DNA of 29,741 nt from Candidatus Onthoplasma faecigallinarum (GCA_018715225.1 DVMB01000038.1:1-29741); one strand, 5' to 3'; shown: positions 1-8,473, counted from the stretch's first letter. A program made the numbers and translations. Notes: generated by a model not told the origin, from the sequence alone.

Positions 1-67
1 GGGAGCGGAGGCGTAAAAGAGAAGTTTTTTGCTTGACAAAAAACGATAAAAGAACGCCATTCGCTCC
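1..67. repeat. 67-bp structured repeat, copy 1
   Basis: Identical over 67 bp to 241-307. It is an imperfect nested palindrome. The outer arms GGAGCG (2-7) and CGCTCC (62-67) pair, then GGCGT (10-14) with ACGCC (54-58). After a symmetric 9/9 nt internal loop, GTTTTTTG (24-31) pairs with CAAAAAAC (37-44) around a 5-nt loop. It encodes no plausible protein. It touches the window edge, so the copy may extend further left. It could be a REP- or MITE-like element or a transcribed hairpin. Confidence 0.85.
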
Positions 68-114
68 AAAAAACTTTTCATAATAAAATGGATAACATTA
101 TTTCATAAAGTTAA

Positions 115-237
115 AATAATTTTAATAGTCAAATTTATAAAACAGAATATTTCGACTTAATAGTAAAAGATAAACTTGCTTTAATTGTGACATACAAAGG
201 GGAAGTAATGAAGGGGAAAGTAGTTGCCCCTTCATAG
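115..237 (+). pseudogene. possible 3' remnant of a protein gene
   Basis: This frame stays open for 40 codons and ends at TAG 235-237. Its translation is protein-like, with a hydrophobic and lysine-rich run such as YFDLIVKDKLALIVTYKGE. There is no start codon in its first part, and in-frame stops lie just upstream (106-108, 112-114). An internal ATG at 208 has an upstream AAAGGGG but would give only 9 residues. It may be the tail of a disrupted gene, since the structured repeat copy 2 begins 3 nt after the stop. I do not recognise the family, and it could be chance. Confidence 0.25.
208..235. other. 9-bp perfect hairpin
   Basis: ATGAAGGGG (208-216) and CCCCTTCAT (227-235) form a perfect 9-bp stem with a 10-nt loop. 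The stem overlaps the end of the possible gene remnant and lies directly before repeat copy 2. No U-tract follows, so it is not a standard intrinsic terminator. Confidence 0.5.
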
Positions 238-240
238 AGA

Positions 241-307
241 GGGAGCGGAGGCGTAAAAGAGAAGTTTTTTGCTTGACAAAAAACGATAAAAGAACGCCAT
301 TCGCTCC
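241..307. repeat. 67-bp structured repeat, copy 2
   Basis: Exact copy of 1-67, offset by 240 bp, with the same nested stems. It lies between the TAG at 235-237 on the plus strand and the stop codon at 309-311 of the minus-strand gene, with almost no spacer on either side. It may therefore act as a transcription end or mRNA 3' stabilising hairpin for the minus gene. No target-site duplication is visible. Confidence 0.85.
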
Positions 308-308
308 C

Positions 309-1202
309 CTACACTTCTATTATTTTCAAATCTTCCGCATCTTGATATACGATATAATAACCTTCGCTCAGTGGATCTTCGTTGTCGATAGGTACCCATT
401 GATAGTATTTGCCCAGTTCTTCAGGGGCGGGGGAGTTGTAATTGCATTTGACAGCATAACAGATGTATTTGATATTGCCATCAAGATATATAGCACCGAG
501 GGAATATTGTTCGGCATTTTCATTTATTTTCACAAACTTACCATGTTCAATCAATTTATCCAATTCTTCGTCCGCTGGATAATTTTCAAAGATGTAATCA
601 AATTGTGGCAATATAGATTTTATAATACTTGGAGATGGCTCTTTTTCATGCGAATCTTCTGGAACATCTTCGTCTGGCGTTGTGGGTGGGGTTTGGTTTT
701 CTTCTTGGGTAGAAATATTTGAGATACATTCTTTGCTTGGTTCATTGTAGAAATATTCTTTGTATTTACATCTAGCACATTTATCGTTAGTTTCATCTTG
801 ATACTCGTTTGTGGTAGATGTATCTATCTCGGCTGAGGGGTGCTCATCTGTTACGGGCTCGCTAAACACAGAGGTATCATCAAAATAATATCCCGCATAT
901 GTACCTCCAGCCAACAATACAGTATTGTTTTTGTCTACATCTATTAGAGCGGTATAAAAATCTTTGTTCATATCGAAATCGCCCACAAAAGAACTCTCAT
1001 AGAATCCTCCTCTGTCTATGAGGTTGGCAGAAAAGACCTCTTCATTATGATAAATACCGAGTTTGCAGTTTCTATTCAGTTTTGGGAAATTGTAAAGACG
1101 CAGTTTACATTTCAACAAATCGTCCTCTTGATAGATTGTTAAAATTCCTCGTCCGTTAGAGTTTTCGTTTTGTGAAGATATGATTATAGTTTTGCTTTTC
1201 AT
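309..1202 (-). CDS. uncharacterised two-domain protein
   Basis: A 297-residue soluble protein with no signal peptide or membrane segment. Residues 1-115 look like a small beta-rich domain. Residues 120-200 are a low-complexity linker rich in Glu, Pro and Thr that holds a CxxC pair (CARC) and a further Cys. The last 95 residues (DYIFENYPADEELDKLI onward, with IKYICYAV, QWVPID and YYIVYQDA) resemble a C-terminal domain I recall from uncharacterised clostridial proteins. The start is supported by an extended -10 TGATATAAT ending 6 nt before the ATG, and no Shine-Dalgarno site is present, so the mRNA should be leaderless. It is transcribed alone, divergently from the lipoprotein gene. Function unknown. 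Confidence 0.8.
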   Translation of the reverse strand: MKSKTIIISSQNENSNGRGILTIYQEDDLLKCKLRLYNFPKLNRNCKLGIYHNEEVFSANLIDRGGFYESSFVGDFDMNKDFYTALIDVDKNNTVLLAGGTYAGYYFDDTSVFSEPVTDEHPSAEIDTSTTNEYQDETNDKCARCKYKEYFYNEPSKECISNISTQEENQTPPTTPDEDVPEDSHEKEPSPSIIKSILPQFDYIFENYPADEELDKLIEHGKFVKINENAEQYSLGAIYLDGNIKYICYAVKCNYNSPAPEELGKYYQWVPIDNEDPLSEGYYIVYQDAEDLKIIEV

Positions 1203-1208
1203 ATTAAT

Positions 1209-1218
1209 ATTATATCAA
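1209..1218 (-). promoter_or_regulatory. extended -10 promoter, leaderless
   Basis: On the minus strand, TGATATAAT (TGn extended -10) is followed by 6 nt and the ATG at 1202. No good -35 lies at 17 bp, as expected for an extended -10. Predicted transcription start is at the initiation codon. Confidence 0.6.
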
Positions 1219-1361
1219 CCTAAAATTTATTATATGACAAGAAATTTGTTGATATTATAGAGAAAAAACAATATTTTTGCGAAAAAAATAAGATATGACT
1301 AATAAAGAATATTATGAGATAGAATATAGATAAAATTAATTAAACTATATAATTAAAGCAA

Positions 1362-1390
1362 TTGACTTAGAATCGTAAATATGTTATTAT
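1362..1390 (+). promoter_or_regulatory. sigma-A-type promoter
   Basis: TTGACT (1362-1367), 17-bp spacer, TATTAT (1385-1390). Predicted start near 1397, giving a leader of about 30 nt before the lipoprotein ATG. Confidence 0.7.
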
Positions 1391-1425
1391 TACACTGATT
1401 ATTTGGTAGTACTTGCGGGGTAGAA

Positions 1426-2805
1426 ATGAAAAAATTTACAAGAATATTAATCTGTTTGATTTTATGTGTATTTACTATTGGCTTAGCAGCATGCGGAGAC
1501 AATCAAGACAACTTTACTTATCCTACCGCTAGCATGCAGACATATGGCAATGGTGGATTATCTGTTCAAAAAGGAGATTATCTATATTTCGTCAATGGTT
1601 ATCAATCAGCAGACAACATGACAGAGAAGAATGCTAGTTATCATGTAGGGGCAATAATGATCGCCAAACTGGACGAAAACGGAAATTTGATTCTCAACGA
1701 CGAAGGGCTATTGGGCGACGATTATTATAGAGTGATGAGCGACAAGTTGTGTGGTTTTGAAGCGACAGGGCTATACATTTTTGGAGATTATTTGTATTTT
1801 ACTAGTCCATGTCAAGAAAACGAAGCAGGCACTGACGGCGAATGGGCAAAAGGTCGTGTTGACTTCTATAGGATCAGGTTAGACAATTCAGGCAGTGTTG
1901 AAAGATTGTACACTTCTGGTGTAGAAAACGAAAATTTGCAATACGAATATTATTATGACGGCAACAATACTTTCATTTTAGTTTACGAGAGTGGAGACAC
2001 ATTGAATAGTTCGGGCGGAACAAATATTTTGAAGAGGATAGATGCGAACGACGCTAGTGTTACTGAAATATCTCGTGATGTGTCTAGCGTTGTAATGGCT
2101 GAAGATAGTGATAAAATATTCTATGTAACAACTGATGATGACGAAAGATATGTTTTGAATAAATATGACATTGTAAACAATAACTCTAGCCAATATTTAG
2201 GTAAGTTTACAAATGAAATTACGGCAAAATTTGTAGTGAATGGATATGTGTATATTGAAGAAACTCATGGTAACAACATGGATTTGAAGCGTTCAAGAAT
2301 AAGTAATAGCGGAGCGTTCACGGACACTATTCCTGCTATTAGCAATTATACCAGTTATGAGGTTACTCCTAATGGAGAAATGGTAATTGGCATTACAGAT
2401 AACACTATCGATTTCTATTTGTTTGGGAATACAACTCCTGCTTTGAATTACTTGGAAGATACTGACATTGAGACAATCAATTTTATAGGTTTTGCTAATG
2501 GTTCAATTGTTTATTATGACGACAACAATGCCATCAAAATGGTAAGTTATGCTAACTTTATCTCTAACCATACGCTCGAAATTGTAACTCTTGCTACACT
2601 CAGCGATGTTAATACAGATTATTTCGATTTGGACGACAATTATTTGTATTTCTACAAGACGGTAGGAAGCAATTCTTATCTCCACAGATTAAGTGTGAAT
2701 AACAACAATGGCGAAGCTGAAGAGATGGTAGGTGTATATCTTGAAGCAGATATTCCTGAGGAAGAAGAGACAGACGAAAGTGATACTGAAGAATCTGCGA
2801 ACTAA
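1426..2805 (+). CDS. lipoprotein, beta-propeller-like
   Basis: A 459-residue secreted lipoprotein. A Lys-start signal peptide (1-22) ends in the lipobox LAAC, with Cys23 as the predicted lipidated residue, so the protein should be anchored on the outer face of the membrane. The rest contains recurring aromatic strands (YLYFVNG, DYLYFTSP, IVYYDDN, NYLYFYKT) spaced like blades of a beta-propeller of the DUF5050 kind. The C-terminus is a Glu/Asp-rich tail. A sigma-A promoter and a weak GGGG Shine-Dalgarno site precede it, and a terminator follows, so it is a single-gene unit. No enzyme motif was seen, and ligand and role are unknown. Confidence 0.88.
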   Translation: MKKFTRILICLILCVFTIGLAACGDNQDNFTYPTASMQTYGNGGLSVQKGDYLYFVNGYQSADNMTEKNASYHVGAIMIAKLDENGNLILNDEGLLGDDYYRVMSDKLCGFEATGLYIFGDYLYFTSPCQENEAGTDGEWAKGRVDFYRIRLDNSGSVERLYTSGVENENLQYEYYYDGNNTFILVYESGDTLNSSGGTNILKRIDANDASVTEISRDVSSVVMAEDSDKIFYVTTDDDERYVLNKYDIVNNNSSQYLGKFTNEITAKFVVNGYVYIEETHGNNMDLKRSRISNSGAFTDTIPAISNYTSYEVTPNGEMVIGITDNTIDFYLFGNTTPALNYLEDTDIETINFIGFANGSIVYYDDNNAIKMVSYANFISNHTLEIVTLATLSDVNTDYFDLDDNYLYFYKTVGSNSYLHRLSVNNNNGEAEEMVGVYLEADIPEEEETDESDTEESAN

Positions 2806-2812
2806 TTATAAG

Positions 2813-2845
2813 AATAGGATATTGATTTTATCCTATTTTTTATTT
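2813..2845 (+). terminator. intrinsic terminator of lipoprotein gene
   Basis: Stem AATAGGAT (2813-2820) with ATCCTATT (2830-2837), 9-nt loop, followed by TTTTTATTT. Confidence 0.75.
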
Positions 2846-2865
2846 GAATATACTAAAATACAGAC

Positions 2866-2901
2866 AAAAAAAGGACAAATCATTTTGTTTTGACATGTCC
2901 T
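2866..2901 (-). terminator. intrinsic terminator of CYTH-like gene
   Basis: Read on the minus strand, AGGACA (2901-2896) pairs with TGTCCT (2877-2872) across an 18-nt loop and is followed by a run of T (2872-2866). Confidence 0.6.
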
Positions 2902-2930
2902 ATTTAAATTAAAATTGTATATTTAGATTT

Positions 2931-3677
2931 TTATTTTTTCTTCTTGATTTTCTTTTTCATTGCGTCTAGTTTTTCTTTTGTAATTGGCTCCGCTTTAGTC
3001 GCAGTCATACGTCTGGCGATCATGATTTTTGTCTCGGTCGTCGGTGTCAATTCTTTTAGGTATCTAGTCAACTTGCTGATAAGATCGTCGAAATCTTCAT
3101 CGGTTTTAGGCGAACTATGTTGATAAATTGTTAAGACATTGGCGGACACTTTTTGATTGTTGAACATATTAGTATAGGTGTCTTTATCAAAAGAATATGT
3201 TATTTTTAGTCCCGTTACATTTGCACTTCTGTATTCCACACTGGTTGTTTCAATCACATATGCAACCTGCAACTTTTGCAACAAAAACTCTGGGTCAAAA
3301 TTAAGGGAGGACATGAACATCGCTTTGAAATTGTCTATCAAAAAATCTTTATGTTTCAAGATCTTGTCGTGTGGCTTGATAAGTTTCGTGAAATGTTTGT
3401 AGTTGGTCCTTATCGTGTATCTAAAAGTTGTGTTTATTTTTTCGGTAGCCATATTTAGTTCGGTAAATTTACCGATCTGTGTCTTGTACAAAACAATATT
3501 TGATTTTTGCAAATCGCAGTTTGGAGTATCGTAATAAGTAAACACTTTTTTGATTTTTTCTTCAAAATGCATATTGTATTTGCCGAAAAAAGAATTTAGT
3601 TCCAGGACTTTTTCTTTCGTCTTTTCGCTAAACATTTCAAATCTGCGTTTTTGTCTAATAATATCTAATGAACGCAT
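2931..3677 (-). CDS. CYTH-like domain protein
   Basis: A 248-residue basic protein. The ATG at 3677 was chosen because AAAGGGG lies 5 nt upstream; an in-frame ATG 17 codons earlier would overlap the promoter. The middle shows alternating charged strands: VFTYYDTPNCDL with YKTQIG, then FRYTIRTNYK, later AYVIETTSVEYR and GLKITYSFDKDTY. This resembles the tunnel-fold CYTH/VTC superfamily, which binds triphosphates or polyphosphate. The typical N-terminal ExExK signature is not clearly present, so assignment and activity are uncertain. The C-terminus is a Lys-rich tail (KKKIKKKK), suggesting contact with an acidic partner such as nucleic acid or polyphosphate. Single gene, divergent from rsmF. 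Confidence 0.75.
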   Translation of the reverse strand: MRSLDIIRQKRRFEMFSEKTKEKVLELNSFFGKYNMHFEEKIKKVFTYYDTPNCDLQKSNIVLYKTQIGKFTELNMATEKINTTFRYTIRTNYKHFTKLIKPHDKILKHKDFLIDNFKAMFMSSLNFDPEFLLQKLQVAYVIETTSVEYRSANVTGLKITYSFDKDTYTNMFNNQKVSANVLTIYQHSSPKTDEDFDDLISKLTRYLKELTPTTETKIMIARRMTATKAEPITKEKLDAMKKKIKKKK

Positions 3678-3699
3678 ATTACCCCTTTCTATATAATAT

Positions 3700-3728
3700 A
3701 GTTTAGTTAAAATAGCAAAAAAAATCAA
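3700..3728 (-). promoter_or_regulatory. promoter of CYTH-like gene
   Basis: Minus strand TTGATT (3728-3723), 17 bp, TAAACT (3705-3700). Predicted leader is about 15-18 nt and contains the AAAGGGG site. Confidence 0.5.
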
Positions 3729-3755
3729 GAAAATGTGGTATTTTTTTTAAACATT

Positions 3756-3764
3756 TGCTATAAT
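3756..3764 (+). promoter_or_regulatory. extended -10 promoter of rsmF, leaderless
   Basis: TGCTATAAT is a perfect extended -10. Six nt (tctaaa) separate it from the ATG at 3771, and no Shine-Dalgarno site exists. Transcription should start at or within 1-2 nt of the start codon. Confidence 0.65.
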
Positions 3765-3770
3765 TCTAAA

Positions 3771-5087
3771 ATGACTGAATACAATGATGATTTTATATTG
3801 AGGATGAAGCAAATTCTAAAAGATGATTTTGCTAAGTTTTTTTCAAGTTTGCAAAGCGATGCAGTGAAAGGCTTGTATGTAAATGAAAGTAAAATTTCAG
3901 TAGAAGATTTTAAAAACCTTGTAGATTTTCCTATTTCTCCTATTGGGTATGAAAAGGCAGGGTTTTATATTGACACGGACAAAAAAGGTAGGCACCCACT
4001 TCATCATGCGGGGGCATTTTACCTTCAAGAGCCAAGTGCTATGTTCACAGTCAACTCACATAAATTTAGGGGAGATGAGTATGTGCTAGATCTGTGTGCG
4101 GCTCCTGGAGGGAAGACTATCCAAATAGCCAACAGAATTCCCGGTGGCTTAGTTGTCAGCAATGAGATAGATTTTTCTAGGAGCAAAATACTTTTTTCTA
4201 ACGTCGAAAGAATGGGGCTAAAAAATGTGATTGTAACCAACGACACTACAGAAAAAGTAGCAAAAGCGTATGCTAATTGTTTTGATGTATGTTTGGTAGA
4301 CGCTCCATGCAGCGGAGAGGGTATGCTAAGAAAAGGACATGAGGTTATAGAAAATGTCAAAAATAATTCCATAGAAAAATGTGCCACAAGACAATTGGAG
4401 ATTTTAGAGGACGCAAATATGGCTTTGAAAAATGGTGGGTATTTGATCTATTCAACATGTACGTACAATCTGGAAGAGAATGAAAATGTGGTAAGAAAAT
4501 TTTTATCAAAACACAATTATGAACTTGTGCCAATAGATTGCCCGCAAAATTTTGCTAGAGGCATAGATATGCCAGAGGCAGTGAGGTTATATCCACATGT
4601 TGTGAGGGGCGAAGGGCAGTTCGTAGCACTATTAAAAAAGCATGAAGAAAATTTTTGTGAAGCGAACAAAACTCTAAAACTGAAACAAGACAAAAAATCA
4701 TATGAAATTTTGAAAAAATTTATAGATTTTGATAAAAATACATATGAATACAACAAAAAATCATATATTGTAAAAGATTTATCCATGATAAAGACTGACG
4801 TAAGATATGTGTCAATTGGAGTTGAAGCTGGGGTTCTTAAAGGGGATAGATTTGAACCAGCTCATAATTTATTCATGAGTTTTGGAAAAGATTGCCTTCA
4901 AAAAATTGACCTAGATTATAGAGATAAAAAAGTCCTTTTATATCTAAAAGGGGAAGAGGTGGAATGTACTTTACCGGACGGATATGGCTGTGTGCTAGTC
5001 AACGGAATCAGTCTGGGCGGATTCAAGATAAGTGCAGGTAAGTTCAAGAACCATTACCCAAAAGGATTGAGAAACTATAAATATTGA
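3771..5087 (+). CDS. rsmF: 16S rRNA m5C methyltransferase, RsmF family
   Basis: A 438-residue NOL1/NOP2/Sun-family RNA cytosine-C5 methyltransferase. The S-adenosylmethionine loop DLCAAPGGKT is at residues 107-116, DAPCSGEGM at 177-185 and YSTCTY at 227-232. In this family the Cys of the TC motif (Cys230) attacks C6 of the target cytosine and the Cys of PCSG (Cys180) helps release the product. An N-terminal RNA-binding lobe precedes the Rossmann domain, and residues about 330-438 are the C-terminal extension typical of RsmF/YebU, the bacterial 16S rRNA enzyme. The downstream ATG (MTEYNDDF) was chosen because the extended -10 ends 6 nt before it; the longer frame would begin upstream of the promoter. 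Confidence 0.93.
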   Translation: MTEYNDDFILRMKQILKDDFAKFFSSLQSDAVKGLYVNESKISVEDFKNLVDFPISPIGYEKAGFYIDTDKKGRHPLHHAGAFYLQEPSAMFTVNSHKFRGDEYVLDLCAAPGGKTIQIANRIPGGLVVSNEIDFSRSKILFSNVERMGLKNVIVTNDTTEKVAKAYANCFDVCLVDAPCSGEGMLRKGHEVIENVKNNSIEKCATRQLEILEDANMALKNGGYLIYSTCTYNLEENENVVRKFLSKHNYELVPIDCPQNFARGIDMPEAVRLYPHVVRGEGQFVALLKKHEENFCEANKTLKLKQDKKSYEILKKFIDFDKNTYEYNKKSYIVKDLSMIKTDVRYVSIGVEAGVLKGDRFEPAHNLFMSFGKDCLQKIDLDYRDKKVLLYLKGEEVECTLPDGYGCVLVNGISLGGFKISAGKFKNHYPKGLRNYKY

Positions 5088-5157
5088 AAAAATGTTGCGT
5101 TTTTTGCGTTTTTTTAGTCGTTTTTATAAAAAAATAAAAAAATTTTTTAAAAAGGTA

Positions 5158-5186
5158 TTGAAAATTTATGTTTCATGCTGTATAAT
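5158..5186 (+). promoter_or_regulatory. strong sigma-A promoter
   Basis: TTGAAA (5158-5163), 17 bp, TATAAT (5181-5186). Predicted start near 5193, with AAAGGAG in the short leader. Confidence 0.8.
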
Positions 5187-5219
5187 GTTTAAAACTTTTA
5201 GAGATAAAGGAGAAATGAT

Positions 5220-6446
5220 ATGGGTTGGATGGCTTTTGTTAGTATCATAGCTATAATCGCAATTGTACTGGTAGCTGGTGGTATTATTGCTTTTTTAGGG
5301 CATATGATTATAGGTCTATTTGATAGCGATAGAAAAATTAATAATACATCTAAAAAAGAAGTCTTAGATTATAATCAATATAAACAATTGGAAGACGCAA
5401 AAACTGTTGATAGCAACAAGGAGTATGATTTTGAATCAATCAACCTTGCTAAAGCTGAAAAAGAAAAAGAAATGGCTGAGAAAGATAAATCAACAGAAGA
5501 TGATGTATTCAGTTTAATTGAGCAAGATAAAGATGATGAGATTGAAGAGATTGAGAATCGTCTAAAAAATGAGCAAAAAGAGCAAGTTGAGACTAAACCA
5601 GAAGAGATTGAAGAGACCGCAGCGAATGAAGCGGAAGATGATGACTTTGCAAGTTTGTTCGACGAGATTTCAAACGATGTAGTTGAAGAAGAAAAAGAAA
5701 AAATTAGAGAACAAGATGCTACTCCTACTCCAGTTTCTAATGAATTGGATAAATACAGTATTAACAATGTTTTAACTACGACCGATGCTGAAGAAGATCA
5801 AGACGAAGTAGAAGAGGAAGAAGATTCAACCGAACCTGAAGAGGTAGAAGAAGCTGAGGCAAACGACGAAAATTTGGAAAAATTGGATCAAGCAAATCAA
5901 GAAATTGCAGACTTGAAAGCACAACTTGAAGAAATGAATAAAAAACTTGAGGAAGCAAGGAATCAACAGCCTGAAGTATCCATCGACATGACTGAAGAAG
6001 AATGCCTAAATAGGCTTGCTACTCTTGAAGAAAGATTAAAGAATGCTAAACGTGAATATAAAGTCAACATGAAAGAGTATCGTCCATTGAAAAAAGTGAT
6101 GAAAGACTTGGAAAAATATCAAACAAAATTGAGAAGAAAGGACGCTATCCTTGTAAAGAAAAAAGTAGCATTGTATGGCGTAAACAATTATGTTGATATT
6201 GACAAAGAGAAAGCACAAAAGTTAGCTGACGAAATAGAGTTGTTGGATGGACTTCGTTTGAGCGTAAGTCAGTGTGAAGAAATTATTAATGCCAACAAAG
6301 ATAGGTATCCAATTTTGGAACACACCAACAAGATTTTGGAAGAGCAAATTGCTAACATAGAAGCCGACATAGAGACAACTAAACAGACTCTTCAAAAGAT
6401 TAGAGACAAGAAAGGCGACGGAAACAACGAAGGCGACGAAGAATAA
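5220..6446 (+). CDS. membrane-anchored acidic coiled-coil protein
   Basis: A 408-residue protein with one N-terminal membrane helix (residues 5-32, rich in Ile/Val/Gly) followed by a soluble part, probably cytoplasmic. Residues 60-220 are strongly acidic, with long Glu/Asp runs and little predicted fold. Residues about 220-245 and 260-395 have coiled-coil heptads (for example LDQANQEIADLKAQLEEMNK). The topology recalls EzrA-like or other division or cell-shape scaffolds, but no family was recognised. AAAGGAG precedes the ATG, a strong promoter lies upstream and an intrinsic terminator follows, so it is a well-expressed single-gene unit. Low sequence complexity makes homology calls risky. Confidence 0.85.
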   Translation: MGWMAFVSIIAIIAIVLVAGGIIAFLGHMIIGLFDSDRKINNTSKKEVLDYNQYKQLEDAKTVDSNKEYDFESINLAKAEKEKEMAEKDKSTEDDVFSLIEQDKDDEIEEIENRLKNEQKEQVETKPEEIEETAANEAEDDDFASLFDEISNDVVEEEKEKIREQDATPTPVSNELDKYSINNVLTTTDAEEDQDEVEEEEDSTEPEEVEEAEANDENLEKLDQANQEIADLKAQLEEMNKKLEEARNQQPEVSIDMTEEECLNRLATLEERLKNAKREYKVNMKEYRPLKKVMKDLEKYQTKLRRKDAILVKKKVALYGVNNYVDIDKEKAQKLADEIELLDGLRLSVSQCEEIINANKDRYPILEHTNKILEEQIANIEADIETTKQTLQKIRDKKGDGNNEGDEE

Positions 6447-6457
6447 AAAAGAATAAC

Positions 6458-6486
6458 AAAAACCCTGAATTCAGGGTTTTTTGTTT
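6458..6486 (+). terminator. intrinsic terminator
   Basis: The palindrome AAAACCCTGAATTCAGGGTTTT is followed by TTG and further T. It can act in both directions but serves the coiled-coil gene. Confidence 0.85.
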
Positions 6487-6610
6487 ATTGTGTTAACAAC
6501 AAAACATATTTTCGTAAGAAAATTGTTTTCTTTTTATGCTTTTTGTAAATATTTTATAGATTTTTTGTGCGTTTTTATATTAAAACGAAAATTTTGCCAA
6601 TACTAATTCT

Positions 6611-7438
6611 ATGATAAAATCATTCATAGAAAGAAAGCGAAAAAAGAAATTCAAGCGTAAATTTAAGGTCGGTCTATGTCTTAGTGGAGGTGGCACTCGT
6701 GGTTTTGCTCATATGGGAGCTTTTAAAGCTTTTGAGGAATTTGATATAAAATTTGACGCTGTAGCGGGGACCAGTGCAGGAAGCATCTTTGGAGCAATGT
6801 ATGCATGCGGATTGACATATGAAGAAATGTTCAAATTGACAGATAATATAAAAAATAGCGATTTTAGACGTCAAAAATTTGGTTTTTTGCCATCTAAGAT
6901 GGAAGGACTGCAAAATTTATTGAAAAAGGTCATGCCTGTGCAAAAAATCGAAGATATGAAAATTCCGTACTACGCTGTGGCTGTCGATTTGAAGACAGGC
7001 AAAGAGATTCATTTTTCGTCGGGGGATATTAAACATATAGTCTCGGGCAGTTGTGCTATACCTGGAGTATTTTTACCAGTTAAATATAAAGGAATGACAT
7101 TAATAGATGGGGGAGTCAGCAACAATATTCCCGCAGATGTCCTGAAAATGAATGGTTGTGATTTCGTAGTCACAGTTGATTGCAACTGTACACGTGGGGG
7201 AGGAACAAGTAGTGAAAGATTCTTTACACAATTTACTACAAGTATCGGTATAATGATGGTCAACAATTCAAAAAGAGGAATAAAATGTAGCGATATTATC
7301 ATTTGTCCTAACATGAAACGCTTCAGTTCGTTGAAAATTATTAGAAAAAATGATATGATAATGGAAGGATATAATGCGACAAAGGAATGTATGCCTGAAA
7401 TAATTAAATTATTTTCAGGTAAATATAAAAAGAAATAG
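6611..7438 (+). CDS. patatin-like phospholipase, RssA-type
   Basis: A 275-residue patatin/NTE-family serine lipase. The oxyanion-hole loop SGGGTRG is at 25-31, the nucleophile elbow GTSAGS at 53-58 (Ser55), and the DGG that supplies the catalytic Asp at 166-168 (LIDGGVSNN). The Ser-Asp dyad is complete. Length and motif order match the bacterial RssA/YchK group, which hydrolyses acyl esters of membrane lipids; the actual substrate is unknown. A very basic N-terminus (RKRKKKFKRK) may hold it on the inner membrane face. No signal peptide. No clear Shine-Dalgarno site precedes the ATG, and a weak -10-like AATACT lies 6 nt upstream, so it may also be leaderless. First gene of a run of four in the same direction. 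Confidence 0.9.
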   Translation: MIKSFIERKRKKKFKRKFKVGLCLSGGGTRGFAHMGAFKAFEEFDIKFDAVAGTSAGSIFGAMYACGLTYEEMFKLTDNIKNSDFRRQKFGFLPSKMEGLQNLLKKVMPVQKIEDMKIPYYAVAVDLKTGKEIHFSSGDIKHIVSGSCAIPGVFLPVKYKGMTLIDGGVSNNIPADVLKMNGCDFVVTVDCNCTRGGGTSSERFFTQFTTSIGIMMVNNSKRGIKCSDIIICPNMKRFSSLKIIRKNDMIMEGYNATKECMPEIIKLFSGKYKKK

Positions 7439-8473
7439 ATGAACCTTCAACAAAAGAAAAAGCCAATAATAATATTAGTATCAATCATGTTAGTGTTGTC
7501 GTTAACATGTGTGTTTTACAATCAAATCAATACTTGGCTGATAGATGTAGTCGCCAACAACTTCAATATTGTCATTCGGCGTGATAGTTTGATGGTGCAT
7601 TTTATTTCAGTTGGGCAGGGAGATGCTATAGCGATAAATTTGCCCGACGACAAGGTGATGTTGATTGATACTGGTCCGCAGGACTCTTCTGTAACATTGA
7701 CGAATTATCTAAATGAAAAGGTCTTGAATACCTCCCGAGACGATGTGATTGATTATCTCATCTTGACGCATGCGGACGCTGATCATATAGGAGGCAGTTT
7801 GCGTGTGTTACAAAACTTTGATGTTGAGAACATATATATGCCTGTGTTTGAAAATGACAGCATACAATTCAATAGTTTAATCTCTTATGTGGAAGAAAAC
7901 GACTATAACATCATTGAAAATCTTGCAGATATAGAATGTTTCCTAGACTATTCTATAGATGTTTTTGGACCTTTTGAATATACGAGTAGTAATGATAGTT
8001 GTCCCGTGATTAAGATAACGTATATGGGCAAGAGTTTTCTCTTTACAGGAGATATTTCAAGCACTGTCGAAGATGAATTGATTTTAGAATATGGGGGCGA
8101 GATTGATTGTGATGTACTCAAAGTTGCTCATCATGGTAGCAAATATTCTACAAGTCTAGAATTTCTTGAAATGGTTACTCCTGAATATGCCGTAATATCT
8201 TGCGGACAAAATAGTTACGGACACCCTACAGATGTAGTCATAAATAATATATATGATGTTGGGGCAACTTTATTTAGGACGGACCAGCAGGGAAATATTC
8301 TGTTTGTTGAGAGTGAAAATTATGATTTGCTCATGTTGAACGACAATTATATGATCAATGATTTCATTTTAGATTATAGATTTATAATTTTGGTAATAGA
8401 TGTTATAATATTTGTATACTTAATAATATTGATAGTAAAAAATCCTAAAAAACGATTAAAAACAGGTAAATAG
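7439..8473 (+). CDS. ComEC-type MBL-fold hydrolase, membrane-anchored
   Basis: A 344-residue metallo-beta-lactamase-fold protein of the ComEC/Rec2 C-terminal-domain type. Motifs: VHFISVGQGDA (53-63), LIDTGP (75-80), the metal-binding HADADH (111-116), LFTGD (201-205), KVAHHGS (228-234) and GHP (261-263). Unlike ComEC it lacks the competence channel, and has only one membrane helix near each end (about 9-27 and 314-334). Both anchors leave the hydrolase domain outside the cell if the basic N- and C-termini are cytoplasmic. Possible substrates are DNA or other phosphodiesters; this is inference. The ATG follows the patatin stop directly (TAGATG) with no clear ribosome site, indicating translational coupling. 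Confidence 0.87.
   Translation: MNLQQKKKPIIILVSIMLVLSLTCVFYNQINTWLIDVVANNFNIVIRRDSLMVHFISVGQGDAIAINLPDDKVMLIDTGPQDSSVTLTNYLNEKVLNTSRDDVIDYLILTHADADHIGGSLRVLQNFDVENIYMPVFENDSIQFNSLISYVEENDYNIIENLADIECFLDYSIDVFGPFEYTSSNDSCPVIKITYMGKSFLFTGDISSTVEDELILEYGGEIDCDVLKVAHHGSKYSTSLEFLEMVTPEYAVISCGQNSYGHPTDVVINNIYDVGATLFRTDQQGNILFVESENYDLLMLNDNYMINDFILDYRFIILVIDVIIFVYLIILIVKNPKKRLKTGK

Noticed and set aside
273..722. Plus-strand open frame of 149 codons
   Set aside because: Antisense to the 309-1202 gene, begins inside repeat copy 2, Phe/Trp-rich composition of a shadow frame, no ribosome site.
5088..5150. Terminator after rsmF
   Set aside because: Only an A6/T6 stem and a repeated GCGTTTTTT; no convincing hairpin.
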